Source of the DNA: Billgrantia kenyensis
GTDB lineage: Bacteria; Pseudomonadota; Gammaproteobacteria; Pseudomonadales; Halomonadaceae
Direction of reading: 5' to 3'
NCBI RefSeq assembly: GCF_013697085.1
Contig: NZ_JACEFT010000011.1
Location: 1-64,000, forward strand
DNA length: 64,000 bases
Below the pieces are notes generated by a model. That model searched no databases, was not told the DNA's origin, and saw nothing but the letters and a program-made list of their open reading frames with translations. Each line of letters opens with the position of its first letter. Position 1 is the first letter of the stretch. A program made the translations under genes and the position numbers. Shown here piece by piece: positions 1-8,479 of this stretch.

Positions 1-77
1 CGTGAACCGCCGTGGTACGGACCCGTATGCCCGGTGGTGTGAGAGGACGGGGGAGGCGACTCCCCCTCCTACTCGAT
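1..77 (+). mobile_element. Group II intron, 3' end (domains V and VI), cut by window edge
   Basis: Bases 3-40 fold as a domain V hairpin: ACCGCCG pairs with CGGTGGT, followed by an inner stem closed by a GACC loop. Bases 41-74 fold as domain VI: a GGGGGAG/CTCCCCC stem with a GCGA loop and an unpaired A near 71, in the position of the branch-point adenosine. The intron appears to end at CGAT, position 77, with the AY ending usual for group II introns. The reverse transcriptase and domains I-IV would lie left of the window. The insertion sits about 100 bp upstream of bfr in the same orientation, so it may separate bfr from its original promoter. The assignment is from structure and remembered consensus; the intron class is not established. 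Confidence 0.8.
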
Positions 78-176
78 TCCTGCGCTAATACTGTCTAGCA
101 TGAACAGCTGAGTATCATGCGACGACAGGCAAGGCATGGACCGACCAGCGAAGAGACTGACGAAAGGGAGAAGGCA

Positions 177-659
177 ATGAAAGGCGATGCCAAGGTCATC
201 GAGCACCTCAACAAGGCGCTCGGCAATGAACTGGTGGCGATCAACCAGTATTTCCTGCATGCCAAGATGTACAAGGATTGGGGCATGAAGGCCCTGGCCA
301 AGTGGGAGTACGACGAATCCATCGACGAGATGAACCACGCCGACAAGCTGATCGAGCGTATCCTGTTCCTCGAGGGTGTTCCCAATCTGCAGGACCTCGG
401 CAAGCTGCACATTGGCGAGAACGTGCGCGAGATGCTCGAGTCCGATCTCAAGATTGAACACGAGGGCCGCCAGGACTACATCGAAGCCATTGCCTACTGC
501 GAGCAGGTCAAGGATTACGTGTCGCGTGACCTGTTCCGCCATATCCTCGCCGATGAGGAAGAACACATCGATCATATCGAGACCGAGCTTGGCCTGATCG
601 ACAAGGTGGGCATCGAGAACTACATCCTCAAGCAGATGCAGGAAGCCGGCGACGAATAG
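177..659 (+). CDS. bfr: Bacterioferritin
   Basis: 160-residue haem-containing ferritin that oxidises Fe(II) and stores it as a mineral core in a cytoplasmic 24-mer. All expected residues are visible: ferroxidase ligands E18, E51, H54, E94, E127 and H130, and the haem ligand M52 in DEMNHAD. The start [20 protein letters not shown] is the family's usual N-terminus and follows the ribosome site AGGGAGAAG; an upstream in-frame ATG at 117 would add 20 unrelated residues and is rejected. The length is normal. The gene stands alone between the intron tail and a strong terminator. No bacterioferritin-associated ferredoxin is visible. Confidence 0.97.
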   Translation: MKGDAKVIEHLNKALGNELVAINQYFLHAKMYKDWGMKALAKWEYDESIDEMNHADKLIERILFLEGVPNLQDLGKLHIGENVREMLESDLKIEHEGRQDYIEAIAYCEQVKDYVSRDLFRHILADEEEHIDHIETELGLIDKVGIENYILKQMQEAGDE

Positions 660-684
660 CGCCCCGCCGGCCCCGCTGTCATTC

Positions 685-714
685 GAACGGCACCGACCCA
701 GGTCGGTGCCGTTC
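685..714 (+). terminator. Intrinsic terminator after bfr
   Basis: GAACGGCACCGACC and GGTCGGTGCCGTTC form a perfect 14-bp inverted repeat around CA, followed by a short T-rich tract (TGTATT). It lies 26 bp after the bfr stop. The remaining roughly 240 bases before the next gene show no recognisable element; in particular I see no THI-box (TPP riboswitch) motif, although the next transporter resembles thiamine-precursor importers. Confidence 0.8.
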
Positions 715-954
715 TGTATTATGGCCCCCTGGCGTTGAAGGAGCGTAGCAGGGCGGCGCTTGAACCTCTGAGTCATGAACTAAGCTGGTGCAGGAGGCGC
801 GGCAATCCGCCTGCCATGCGTCGAAATGGTGCGGTCGGTCCTGGCGCCATGCCCTGATATGGCTCATCCGATCGGGCTTCATTGCCACCAGGGGAGGCTT
901 TGGCAGGGCGATTGCATAGAACAACTACAACCACACATCGCGAGGTCATCCTTC

Positions 955-2004
955 ATGAGCCGTCACCTCTGTCGTACCTCTGGCCTGCTGGCCGGCGCAC
1001 TTGGCCTGTCCCTGATCGCCGGCAGCCTGGCGCAGGCAGATGAAACTCGGATTCGATTCCAGCTCGACTGGCGCTTCGAAGGCCCGTCGGCGCCCTTCCT
1101 CATGGCAGTCGAACGCGGCTACTTCGCCGAGGAAGGGCTCAATGTCCAGATCGACTCCGGCAGTGGTTCCGCCGGGGCCATCAACCGGGTCGCTTCGGGG
1201 GCCTACGAGATGGGCTTCGGCGATCTCAATGCGCTGGTGGAGTTTCTCGCCGAGAATCCCGGTAGCCCCGGCATCCAGGGCGTCTACGTGGTCTATGACG
1301 GGACGCCGGCCACGGTATTCGCGCGCAAGGATCGCGGCATCGAGAGCGTGGAGGACCTGGCCGGCAGGTCGCTGGCCGCGCCGGCCTTCGATACCGGCTA
1401 CCGTGCCTGGGGCATCTTCGCCGCGGCCAACGACATCGAGGCGGACGCAGTCGAGTGGCAGAACGTCGACCCCACGCTGCGCGAGACGCTGCTGGTGCGC
1501 GGCGATGTCGATGCCATCACCGGCTTCTACTTCACCAGCCTGCTCAACCTCGAGGGGCGCGGCATGGGCGAGGAGGAGCTGACCATCCTGCCCTTCCCGG
1601 ACTATGGCGTGCCGCTGTACGGCAATGCCATCATCGCCAGCGAGGCATTCTCCGAAGAGAACCCCGAGGCGGTGGAGGGTTTCCTGCGCGCCTTCAACCG
1701 GGCTCTGGCGGAAACCCTGGCCGATCCCGAGGCCGCCATCGACTATGTGCGCAGTCGCGATTCACTGATCGACGTGGAAATGGAGACCCGCCGGCTCAAA
1801 CTGGCCATCGACAGCGTCATCGATACCGAGGATGCCCGCGCCCACGGTGCCGGGGCCGTCGACGAGACGCGACTGCGCGAGGCGATACAGCTGGTGGCCG
1901 ACGCCTACGACCTGCCGGAGATTCCCGAGCCCGAGCACGTCTTCACCTCACGCTTCCTGCCGCCCCAGGAGGAGCGCATGATCTTCCCGGAGAGCGGGGA
2001 GTGA
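955..2004 (+). CDS. NitT/TauT-type ABC transporter, substrate-binding protein
   Basis: 349-residue periplasmic binding protein of the NMT1/SsuA/TauA-like superfamily. Residues 1-27 form a signal peptide (hydrophobic LLAGALGLSLIAGSLAQA). The mature protein opens with RIRFQLDWRFEGPSAPFLMA and contains AVERGYFAEEGLNVQID, the typical first-lobe signature. The start follows GAGG at 942; an in-frame start at 826 would place the signal peptide internally and is rejected. Its stop overlaps the GTG start of the ATPase, so the genes are translationally coupled. The substrate cannot be read from sequence: aliphatic sulfonates, pyrimidine precursors or other small molecules are possible. Confidence 0.85.
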   Translation: MSRHLCRTSGLLAGALGLSLIAGSLAQADETRIRFQLDWRFEGPSAPFLMAVERGYFAEEGLNVQIDSGSGSAGAINRVASGAYEMGFGDLNALVEFLAENPGSPGIQGVYVVYDGTPATVFARKDRGIESVEDLAGRSLAAPAFDTGYRAWGIFAAANDIEADAVEWQNVDPTLRETLLVRGDVDAITGFYFTSLLNLEGRGMGEEELTILPFPDYGVPLYGNAIIASEAFSEENPEAVEGFLRAFNRALAETLADPEAAIDYVRSRDSLIDVEMETRRLKLAIDSVIDTEDARAHGAGAVDETRLREAIQLVADAYDLPEIPEPEHVFTSRFLPPQEERMIFPESGE

Positions 2005-2798
2005 CGGCTTTGGCAGACTCCACGTCCTTCGTCGACTTCCAGCAGGTCAGCCTGGCCTACGACGATTCCGGCAACGCCATCGAGGATATCTCGCTCTCCA
2101 TCGGGGAGGGCGAGTTCGTCGCCTTCGTCGGCCCCTCCGGCTGCGGCAAGTCGACCTTCATGAAGCTGTGCACCGGGCTTCACGCCCCCACTGGCGGCAG
2201 CGTCAAGGTGGATGGCGTCGAGGTGGGCGGGCCGCTGAAGATTTGCGGCATGGCGTTCCAGAGCGCCAACCTGCTGCCGTGGCGTACCACGCTGGACAAC
2301 GTGCTGTTGCCGCTTGAGATCGTCAAGCCCTACCGCTCGCAGTTTCGCCAGCGCCGGGCGGAGTTCGTCGGCTGGGCTCGCGACCTGCTGCGTACCGTGG
2401 GGCTCGAGGGCTACGAGGACCAGTACCCGTGGCAGCTTTCCGGCGGCATGCAGCAGCGCGCCTCGATCTGTCGCGCCTTGATCCACCGTCCCCGCCTGCT
2501 GATGCTGGATGAGCCTTTTGGTGCATTGGACGCCTTCACCCGTGAGGAGCTGTGGTGCGTGCTGCGCGACCTGTGGGAGGCCCAGCGCTTTACCGTGGTG
2601 CTGGTGACCCACGATCTGCGCGAAGCGGCGTTCCTGGCCGATACCGTCTACGTCATGAGCCGCCGGCCGGGGCGCATCATCGAGCGTCGTGAGATCGACC
2701 TGCCGCGCCCCCGCGACCTGGCGGTCACTTATGAAAAGCCCTTCATCGATATGGTGCAGGAGCTGCGCAACCTGATCGGCGACATCCGCAGCGCCTGA
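2001..2798 (+). CDS. NitT/TauT-type ABC transporter, ATP-binding protein
   Basis: 265-residue cytoplasmic ATPase. Walker A is GPSGCGKST, the signature motif is LSGGMQQRASICRA and Walker B is LLMLDEPFGALD, followed by the switch histidine in VLVTHDLREAAFLAD. FQSANLLPWRT is the Q-loop context usual in this subfamily. I chose GTG at 2001, which overlaps the preceding stop (GTGA); translation in the same frame further upstream has no ABC sequence. It powers import through the downstream permease. Confidence 0.92.
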   Translation: MTALADSTSFVDFQQVSLAYDDSGNAIEDISLSIGEGEFVAFVGPSGCGKSTFMKLCTGLHAPTGGSVKVDGVEVGGPLKICGMAFQSANLLPWRTTLDNVLLPLEIVKPYRSQFRQRRAEFVGWARDLLRTVGLEGYEDQYPWQLSGGMQQRASICRALIHRPRLLMLDEPFGALDAFTREELWCVLRDLWEAQRFTVVLVTHDLREAAFLADTVYVMSRRPGRIIERREIDLPRPRDLAVTYEKPFIDMVQELRNLIGDIRSA

Positions 2799-2807
2799 GG
2801 AGCGAGC

Positions 2808-3575
2808 ATGACCAAGAGAGACAAGCTGATCGAGCGGCTGGCGCCCTGGGTCGCGGTGCTGGCGCTGGTGGTGATCTGGGAAGTCACTGTGCGCCTGCTG
2901 CAGGTGCCGGAGTTCATCTTTCCTAGCGCCTCGGCCACCGCCCAGGCCCTGGTGACCTTCGCCGGCCCCATCGGCATGCATTCGTGGCAGACACTGTGGA
3001 CCACCATGGCGGGCTTCGCCCTGGGCGTGGCGGTAGGGCTGGCGCTGGGTTTCATCATCGGCTCCTCGCGTTTTCTCTACCATGCCTGCTATCCGCTGCT
3101 GGTGGGCTTCAACGCCATCCCCAAGGTGGCCTTCGTGCCGATCCTGGTGGTGTGGTTCGGCATCGGCTCGGTGCCGGCGATCCTCACCGCCTTCCTGATC
3201 TGCTTCTTCCCCATCGTGGTCAACGTGGCCACCGGCCTGGCCACGCTGGAGCCGGAAATGGAGGACGTGCTGCGGGTGCTCGGCGCCCGGCGCATGGACG
3301 TGCTGCTCAAGGTGGGCCTGCCGCGCTCGCTGCCCTATTTCTTCGCCTCGCTGAAGATCGCCATCACCCTGGCCTTCGTCGGTACCGTGGTCTCCGAGAC
3401 GGTGGCGTCGAACCAGGGCATCGGCTACCTGATGATGAGCGCCGGCTCGCAGATGCGCATGGCGCTGGTGTTCGCCGGCCTGATCGTGATCAGTGCCATG
3501 GCCATGGTGATGTACGAGCTGTTTGCGATTCTGGAGAAGCGGATGACCGGATGGGCGCATCGAGGCCAGCGCTGA
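2808..3575 (+). CDS. NitT/TauT-type ABC transporter, permease
   Basis: 255-residue inner-membrane permease with about six hydrophobic helices, of the binding-protein-dependent transport family (SsuC/TauC-like). A cytoplasmic EAA-type loop lies around DVLRVLGARRMDVLLKVGLP, where the ATPase docks. It starts 9 bp after the ATPase with GAGGAGC as ribosome site. This completes a binding protein, ATPase and permease operon. It converges with the DUF1653 gene with only 9 bp between them and no obvious terminator. Confidence 0.92.
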   Translation: MTKRDKLIERLAPWVAVLALVVIWEVTVRLLQVPEFIFPSASATAQALVTFAGPIGMHSWQTLWTTMAGFALGVAVGLALGFIIGSSRFLYHACYPLLVGFNAIPKVAFVPILVVWFGIGSVPAILTAFLICFFPIVVNVATGLATLEPEMEDVLRVLGARRMDVLLKVGLPRSLPYFFASLKIAITLAFVGTVVSETVASNQGIGYLMMSAGSQMRMALVFAGLIVISAMAMVMYELFAILEKRMTGWAHRGQR

Positions 3576-3584
3576 GAGGAGGGG

Positions 3585-3809
3585 CTAGAATGCCTTCTCC
3601 AGGTCGAAGCGCGGCACTGGTTCGCCGCGCACCTCGACGGTTTCGGTGAACATGGCCAGCGGGCGTACCCACAGGCCGTAGTCGCCGTACAGGGCGCGAT
3701 AGACCACCAGCGGCTCCTCGGTCTCGCTGTGGTGGGCGACGCCGAGCACTTCGTAGCGGTTGCCCTTGTAATGGCAGTAGATGCCGGGAACGGGGAGGGG
3801 GTGGGACAT
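3585..3809 (-). CDS. DUF1653 domain protein
   Basis: 74-residue protein consisting of a single DUF1653 domain. The family pattern is clear: GIYCHYKGNRYEVLGVAHHS, then ETEEPLVVYRALYGDYGLWV and RPLAMFTE. The family's biochemical function is unknown. It lies just downstream of tcdA on the same strand (23 bp), so the two may be co-transcribed. Length and composition are normal for the family. Confidence 0.9.
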   Translation of the reverse strand: MSHPLPVPGIYCHYKGNRYEVLGVAHHSETEEPLVVYRALYGDYGLWVRPLAMFTETVEVRGEPVPRFDLEKAF

Positions 3810-3832
3810 CGCGCAGGGCTCCAGTTCAGTCG

Positions 3833-4678
3833 TTATCGTTCTCGGCTGCCACTCTCGGCAGCGCGTTTTGCCAGGCGGGTGAGGACCCGGGAGGCGGCCA
3901 AGAAGCCGAAGCTGCCGGTGACGAAGGTGGCTGCTCCCACGCCGGAAGCGCAGTCGAGGCGGGTCGGCACGCCGGCGGCGGGCTTCTGCAGGCAGATCTC
4001 GCCCTCTGCGTCAGGATAGACCAGCTGCTCTTCAGAATAGACGCACTCCACCGAGAAGCGCCGCTTCGGGTTGCGCGAGAAGCCGTAATCCCGGCGCAGC
4101 CGGGCGCGCACCTTGGCCAGCAGCGGGTCGTGCTCGGTGCGAGCAAGGTCCGCCACCTTGATGCGCGTGGGGTCGCTCTGCCCGCCGGCGGCCCCGGCCA
4201 CCACGATGGGCAGCTTGCGCCGCTTGCACCAGGCGATCAGCGCAGCCTTGGCAACCACACTGTCGATGGCGTCGACCACGTAGTCGGCCTCTTCGGGAAT
4301 ACGTTGCGCCAGGTTGGTGGGCGTGACGAAGGCGGTATCGGCGATGACTTCGATGCTGGGCTGGATCGCCCGACAGCGCTCGGCAAGCACCTCCACCTTG
4401 GGGCGGCCGATGGTGCCGTCGAGAGCGGGCAGCTGACGGTTGACGTTGGAAACGCAGACGTCGTCGAGATCGATCAGGCTGAGCCGGCCGATTCCCGAGC
4501 GGGCCAGGGCCTCCACCGCCCAACTGCCGACCCCGCCCACGCCGACCACCACCACATGGGCCTGGCGAAAGCGCTGGAGGGCACGAGCGCCATAGAGGCG
4601 GCGAATCCCGCCGAAGCGGAGGTCGTAGTCGTCTTGCTGTGGCGCTGCAACATCCTGGGAGAGGGGGGGAACAGTCAT
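3833..4678 (-). CDS. tcdA: tRNA threonylcarbamoyladenosine dehydratase TcdA
   Basis: 281-residue E1-like enzyme that uses ATP to cyclise t6A37 of ANN-decoding tRNAs to ct6A. Nucleotide-binding GVGGVGSWAVEALARSGIG lies at about residues 46-64, followed by LIDLDDVCVSNVNRQ, which holds the conserved Asp and Arg of this fold, and by DAIDSVVAK. The hydrophobic C-terminal tail is typical of TcdA/CsdL. A threonylcarbamoyl-AMP synthase of the same modification pathway is encoded at 58351, far away in this window. The next gene upstream on the strand, truC, is also a tRNA-modifying enzyme. Confidence 0.93.
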   Translation of the reverse strand: MTVPPLSQDVAAPQQDDYDLRFGGIRRLYGARALQRFRQAHVVVVGVGGVGSWAVEALARSGIGRLSLIDLDDVCVSNVNRQLPALDGTIGRPKVEVLAERCRAIQPSIEVIADTAFVTPTNLAQRIPEEADYVVDAIDSVVAKAALIAWCKRRKLPIVVAGAAGGQSDPTRIKVADLARTEHDPLLAKVRARLRRDYGFSRNPKRRFSVECVYSEEQLVYPDAEGEICLQKPAAGVPTRLDCASGVGAATFVTGSFGFLAASRVLTRLAKRAAESGSRER

Positions 4679-4698
4679 GGTGCGTCTCGAGTCTCCGG

Positions 4699-5466
4699 TC
4701 AGGTCGAAGCGAGGAGGGGAGCCTGCCGCTGGCGGGCCCCGTCGAGCGGCAGGTGGCCGGCCCAGCCAAAGCGTTGGAACAGGGCAGTCATGCCGCTATC
4801 CAGGCCGCAGGAAATGTCGATCCACCCGCCTTCGACGGGATGCTCGAAGCTCAATTCCACGGCGGCCAGCAGCAGCCGAGGGCAGCCCAGCCGCCCGGCG
4901 AAAAAGCGGTTGTGGTTGCCCTTGCCGTGCTTGGCGTCGCCGATGATCGGATAGCCTCGCCGCGACAGGTGGCGGCGGATCTGATGGCGCCGGCCGGTCA
5001 GCGGTCGCACCTCCATCAACGAATAGCGACTCGTGGGGTAGCGATCCACCGAGACCGGCAGCTCGACGCTGTCGAGCCGCTTCACCTCGGTGAGCGCCTC
5101 CAGTGCCGGCATCTCTGCCTTGGGCCGGCTGCCATCCTCCTCGCGCAGGGCGTAGTCGAGCCGCTCCTGCCCGGGCCCGACGCCGCGCACCACGGCGAGG
5201 TAGCGTTTGGCGACCTGCCGTGCGGCAAAGCTTTCGCCCAGCCGGGCTGCGGTGGCGCTGTCCAGGGCGAAGATCATGACGCCGGACGTGGGCCGGTCGA
5301 GGCGATGTACCGGATAGACGCGCTGGCCGAGCTGGTTTCGCAGGCGCTGCAGCAGAAACTCACGCTCGCCGCCAGCAAGCTTCGACCGATGCACCAGCAG
5401 CCCCGATGGCTTGTGCACCGCGACCAGGTGGTCGTCCCGGTAGAGGAGGCTCAGAGGGTTCGTCAT
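4699..5466 (-). CDS. truC: tRNA pseudouridine(65) synthase TruC
   Basis: 255-residue RluA/RsuA-superfamily enzyme. HRLDRPTSGVM contains the catalytic Asp. GRRHQIRRHLSRRGYPIIGD is the family's RNA-binding strand; the RRHQIRRHL form and the short length without an S4 domain favour TruC over RluA-D. I chose the ATG giving MTNPLSLLYRDDHLVAVHKP; a TTG six codons upstream is possible but has no better ribosome site. TruC modifies U65 of tRNA-Ile and tRNA-Asp in E. coli. It is followed by tcdA after 20 bp, suggesting a small tRNA-modification operon. Confidence 0.88.
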   Translation of the reverse strand: MTNPLSLLYRDDHLVAVHKPSGLLVHRSKLAGGEREFLLQRLRNQLGQRVYPVHRLDRPTSGVMIFALDSATAARLGESFAARQVAKRYLAVVRGVGPGQERLDYALREEDGSRPKAEMPALEALTEVKRLDSVELPVSVDRYPTSRYSLMEVRPLTGRRHQIRRHLSRRGYPIIGDAKHGKGNHNRFFAGRLGCPRLLLAAVELSFEHPVEGGWIDISCGLDSGMTALFQRFGWAGHLPLDGARQRQAPLLAST

Positions 5467-5550
5467 GATGGCCCGGTTCGGCAACGAAAGGCGGCCATTG
5501 TCGCCTTGGGCGCCATCCTTGTCACCCCGGGCCGCGGCTGGCCGTCTCGC

Positions 5551-6849
5551 TCACTCGCTATCCTGACAGTTACCGCGCAGCTCGATGGCGTGGGCGATAC
5601 GCTCGATGCCTTGGCGATACGCCGCGCGGCGATAGGATATTTCCTCCCGTTCGGCACGCTTGAAGACGAGTTCGCTCTGGCGCTCCAGGCGCTGGGCCAG
5701 CCGCTGATTGATGTCCTCCTCCGACCAGCGTTCGCCGCTGCGGTTCTGCACCCACTCGTAGTAGCTGACGATGACGCCACCGGTATTGGCCAGCACGTCG
5801 GGCAGCACCGGAATGCCGCGTTCCTCGAGCCGTTCATCGGCGCGACTGCTGACCGGCCCGTTGGCGATCTCGAGCAGTGCCCCGGCCCTGACCTCATCGA
5901 CATTCTCTTCGTGGATCTGGTCTTCCAGGGCCGCCAGAGCCAGCACGTCCACTTCCAGGGTGAGCAGCTCGTCGCGATCGATCTTCTCGACGTCCTCGGC
6001 AACGCACACCGAGTCGTCGCAGTAGACCATGTCATGCAGGCGCCGGTTACGCTCCTTCTGCTCCTTGATGGCATCGGGATCGAGCCCATCCTGGCTGTAG
6101 ATCGCTCCCTTGGAGTCGGACACCGCGACAATGCGGTAGCCCTGCTCATATGCCAACCGGGCGAAATGATAGGCGGCATTGCCGAAGCCCTGGACCGCCA
6201 CGCGGGTCTCCTCGGGCTTACGCTTTTCGCGAGCCGCCCACAGGTCTAGAACGTGCAGGGCGCCGCGCCCAGTGGCGGCCACGCGCCCCAGCGACCCTCC
6301 TAGCTCAGGGGGCTTGCCGGTGATCGCAGCGGGTACCTTGCCGCGGGCCAGATGGTCGAACTCGTCGGCCATCCAGCCCATCACGGTGGCATTGGTGTTG
6401 ACGTCCGGTGCGGGGATGTCGCGCTCTGGGCCCATGACATCGGCAATGGCACGGATATAGCCGCGTGCCAGGCGCTCCAGCTCCAGCTTGGAGAGTTTCT
6501 TGGGGTCGACCTTCACACCGCCTTTGCCGCCCCCGTAGGGCAGGTCGACGACGGCACACTTGACTGCCATCCAGAAGCTCAGGGTGGTGACTTCTTCCTG
6601 GCTGACATCCGGGTGAAAGCGGATACCGCCCTTGGCGGGCCCCAGCGTGGTGTTGTACTGAATTCGCCAGCCGGGAAAGACCTTGAGGCTGCCATCGTCC
6701 ATGCGTACCGGTACGCTGACCTGCAGTGAGAGGCTGGGCTGCATCAAGCGCTCCCTGGCATCGCCTTGTATCTCGATGGCCTGGCACACTTCCACGAGAC
6801 GTGTGCGTGCATCGTCGAACAGGTTGGCATGATCCATTTGCCCGGACAT
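5551..6849 (-). CDS. Glu/Leu/Phe/Val dehydrogenase family (probable glutamate dehydrogenase)
   Basis: 432 residues, the size of hexameric GudB/RocG-type glutamate dehydrogenases. The N-terminal substrate domain holds GPAKGGIRFHPDVSQEEV and the catalytic-lysine motif PYGGGKGGVKVDP. The proton-relay Asp lies in PAPDVNTNATVMGWM. The Rossmann domain begins at VAVQGFGNAAYHFA, with GFGNAA in place of the common GFGNVG. The enzyme interconverts glutamate and 2-oxoglutarate plus ammonia. The GudB/RocG resemblance suggests NAD rather than NADP, but cofactor choice is not settled by what I can see. It is transcribed divergently from the oxidoreductase at 7008. Confidence 0.87.
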   Translation of the reverse strand: MSGQMDHANLFDDARTRLVEVCQAIEIQGDARERLMQPSLSLQVSVPVRMDDGSLKVFPGWRIQYNTTLGPAKGGIRFHPDVSQEEVTTLSFWMAVKCAVVDLPYGGGKGGVKVDPKKLSKLELERLARGYIRAIADVMGPERDIPAPDVNTNATVMGWMADEFDHLARGKVPAAITGKPPELGGSLGRVAATGRGALHVLDLWAAREKRKPEETRVAVQGFGNAAYHFARLAYEQGYRIVAVSDSKGAIYSQDGLDPDAIKEQKERNRRLHDMVYCDDSVCVAEDVEKIDRDELLTLEVDVLALAALEDQIHEENVDEVRAGALLEIANGPVSSRADERLEERGIPVLPDVLANTGGVIVSYYEWVQNRSGERWSEEDINQRLAQRLERQSELVFKRAEREEISYRRAAYRQGIERIAHAIELRGNCQDSE

Positions 6850-7007
6850 CGGCTTCCTCCTGATGGTGGTGATCCGTCTTTGCCTGATTCAGCGTAGCAG
6901 CCTCGACTGATTATTGAGCCGAGGGTGAAAAAACATAAAATTTCAAAAGATTACATGGCGAAGCACTATCTTGGTCAGAGACTTGGATGGCTGACAGGGA
7001 GGTTGGT

Positions 7008-8327
7008 GTGAGTCGATTGGCCCGGAGCGCGATGCTGTGGTGTGGAGCCTACTTGTTGCTGGCCCTGCTGCCCCTTGGCATTGCCGTAGCGATTCGACCT
7101 GATGAGGTGAGGGAATTCGGGGCCGAGCTCGGCGCGTTTCTGGGATTCCTGGCGCTCGGGGTGCTTGCCTGTCAGGCGGTGATCTCGGGTCGCCATCGCT
7201 GGTTCGCCGAGTCGGTGGGCCACGACAACATTCTGCAGTTTCACCGCCAGACCGGCATCTTCGCCCTGATCCTGGTGCTGGCGCATCCGCTGGTCATGCT
7301 CGCCACCCGGCCGGCCTGGATCGAGTATCTCGACCCCCGCGAGGACACCCTGCGTGCCATCACGCTGATACTCCTGTTGCTGGCTATGCTGGTGCTGGTG
7401 GCGAGTTCGCTATGGCGTACGCGCTTCGGGCTCTCCTACGAGTGGTGGCGGGCTCTGCACGGCGGGCTGACACTGTTCGTCGTGGCTGGCGGGCTGGGGC
7501 ATGCGGTCATGGTGCAGCACTACACGCAGGGCGTGATCACTACCCTGGCCTTGGGGGCACTGGTCTGCCTGTCGCTGCTGCTGGTGGTCGAGTCTCGCCT
7601 GCTCAGGCCATGGCGCCTGCGCCAGCGCCCCTGGAAGGTCGTGGCCAATGAACCTGAACGCGGCGACGCTGCCACCCTGACCCTGGAGGCCGCAGGAGGG
7701 CATCGACTCGACTTCGCCCCCGGGCAGTTCTTCTGGATCACCGTGGGGGAGACGCCGTTCTCGCTGCAGCAGCACCCGTTCTCGGTGGCCTCTTCAAGCA
7801 CAGACGGCAAGCGTTTCGCCTTCACGGCCAAGCGCCTGGGCGACTTCACCAACAGGCTCCCTGATGTAACGCCGGGTACGCGCGCCTTCGTCGAGGGCCC
7901 CTACGGTGCCTTCGTGCCCGAGCCCGACAACGCTTCGGGTGCGGTGCTCATCGCCGGTGGCATCGGCGTCACTCCAATCATGAGTATCCTGCGCTCGCTG
8001 CGCGACCAGGGGGACACCCGGCCGCTGTGGCTGCTGTACGCCAACAAGACCTGGGAGGACGCTACCTTCCGCGACGAGCTCAGTGAACTCGAGCAGACGC
8101 TGGACCTTGATGTCATCCACGTCATCAGCGATCCCGAGCCGGAGTGGAGCGGGGAGAGGGGCAAGATCGACGATGCCCTGGTGCGGCGTCGCCTGCCGCC
8201 CGACGACGGGCGCCGGGAGTACTTCATCTGCGGGCCGGAGCCGCTGATGGATGCCGCCGAGAGGGCACTACTCAAACTGGGGGCGTCGCCCACGCGGATC
8301 TATTCCGACCGCTTCGACATTGTCTAG
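7008..8327 (+). CDS. Ferric reductase-like transmembrane FAD/NAD(P) oxidoreductase
   Basis: 439 residues. About six N-terminal membrane helices (residues 1-210) contain histidines placed to bind b-type haem (FHRQTG, LAHPLV, LHGG, GLGHAV). A cytoplasmic flavodoxin-reductase domain follows: FAD-contact QQHPFSVASSS, KRLGDFTN, pyridine-nucleotide motif AGGIGVTPIMSILRSL and C-terminal YFICGPEPLMDAAE. It should pass electrons from NAD(P)H across the membrane, for example to ferric iron. The GTG start at 7008 is chosen because AGGGAGG lies 5 bp upstream; the in-frame ATG at 6987 overlaps that site. The next gene, a tiny membrane peptide, starts 9 bp later. Confidence 0.86.
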   Translation: MSRLARSAMLWCGAYLLLALLPLGIAVAIRPDEVREFGAELGAFLGFLALGVLACQAVISGRHRWFAESVGHDNILQFHRQTGIFALILVLAHPLVMLATRPAWIEYLDPREDTLRAITLILLLLAMLVLVASSLWRTRFGLSYEWWRALHGGLTLFVVAGGLGHAVMVQHYTQGVITTLALGALVCLSLLLVVESRLLRPWRLRQRPWKVVANEPERGDAATLTLEAAGGHRLDFAPGQFFWITVGETPFSLQQHPFSVASSSTDGKRFAFTAKRLGDFTNRLPDVTPGTRAFVEGPYGAFVPEPDNASGAVLIAGGIGVTPIMSILRSLRDQGDTRPLWLLYANKTWEDATFRDELSELEQTLDLDVIHVISDPEPEWSGERGKIDDALVRRRLPPDDGRREYFICGPEPLMDAAERALLKLGASPTRIYSDRFDIV

Positions 8328-8336
8328 GAGGAGCGC

Positions 8337-8429
8337 ATGCTGCATGTCATCGCCAAATGGGCTGGTAGCGTGGCCAGTGGCCTGCTACTGCTGATCGTGG
8401 TGCTGTTGGCGCTGTGGCTGGCGTGGTGA
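8337..8429 (+). CDS. 30-residue single-span membrane peptide
   Basis: ATG at 8337 is preceded by a strong ribosome site, AGGAGGAGC. The reading frame encodes 30 residues ending at TGA 8427: a short N-terminus (MLHVIAKWAGSVASG) followed by the hydrophobic stretch LLLLIVVLLALWLAW. The gene is too short for normal gene finders, but the spacing, ribosome site and single transmembrane helix support it. Being 9 bp after the oxidoreductase, it could be a small accessory subunit of that membrane enzyme. No family is recognised. Confidence 0.6.
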   Translation: MLHVIAKWAGSVASGLLLLIVVLLALWLAW

Positions 8430-8479
8430 TGCCTGGGCACGCCAGCGTCCCACCAGGCTCGGGGGCATTGGATAGTGTT

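Noticed and set aside
720..954. Possible TPP riboswitch before the NMT1-like binding protein
   Set aside because: No THI-box core (CTGAGA, ACCC, GAACCTGATC-like) could be found in order, so there is no support.
1905..3560. 551-codon open frame on the minus strand across the first ABC operon
   Set aside because: It is antisense to the ATPase and permease genes; its product is rich in His, Gln, Arg and Gly and has no domain. Such shadow frames are common in GC-rich DNA.
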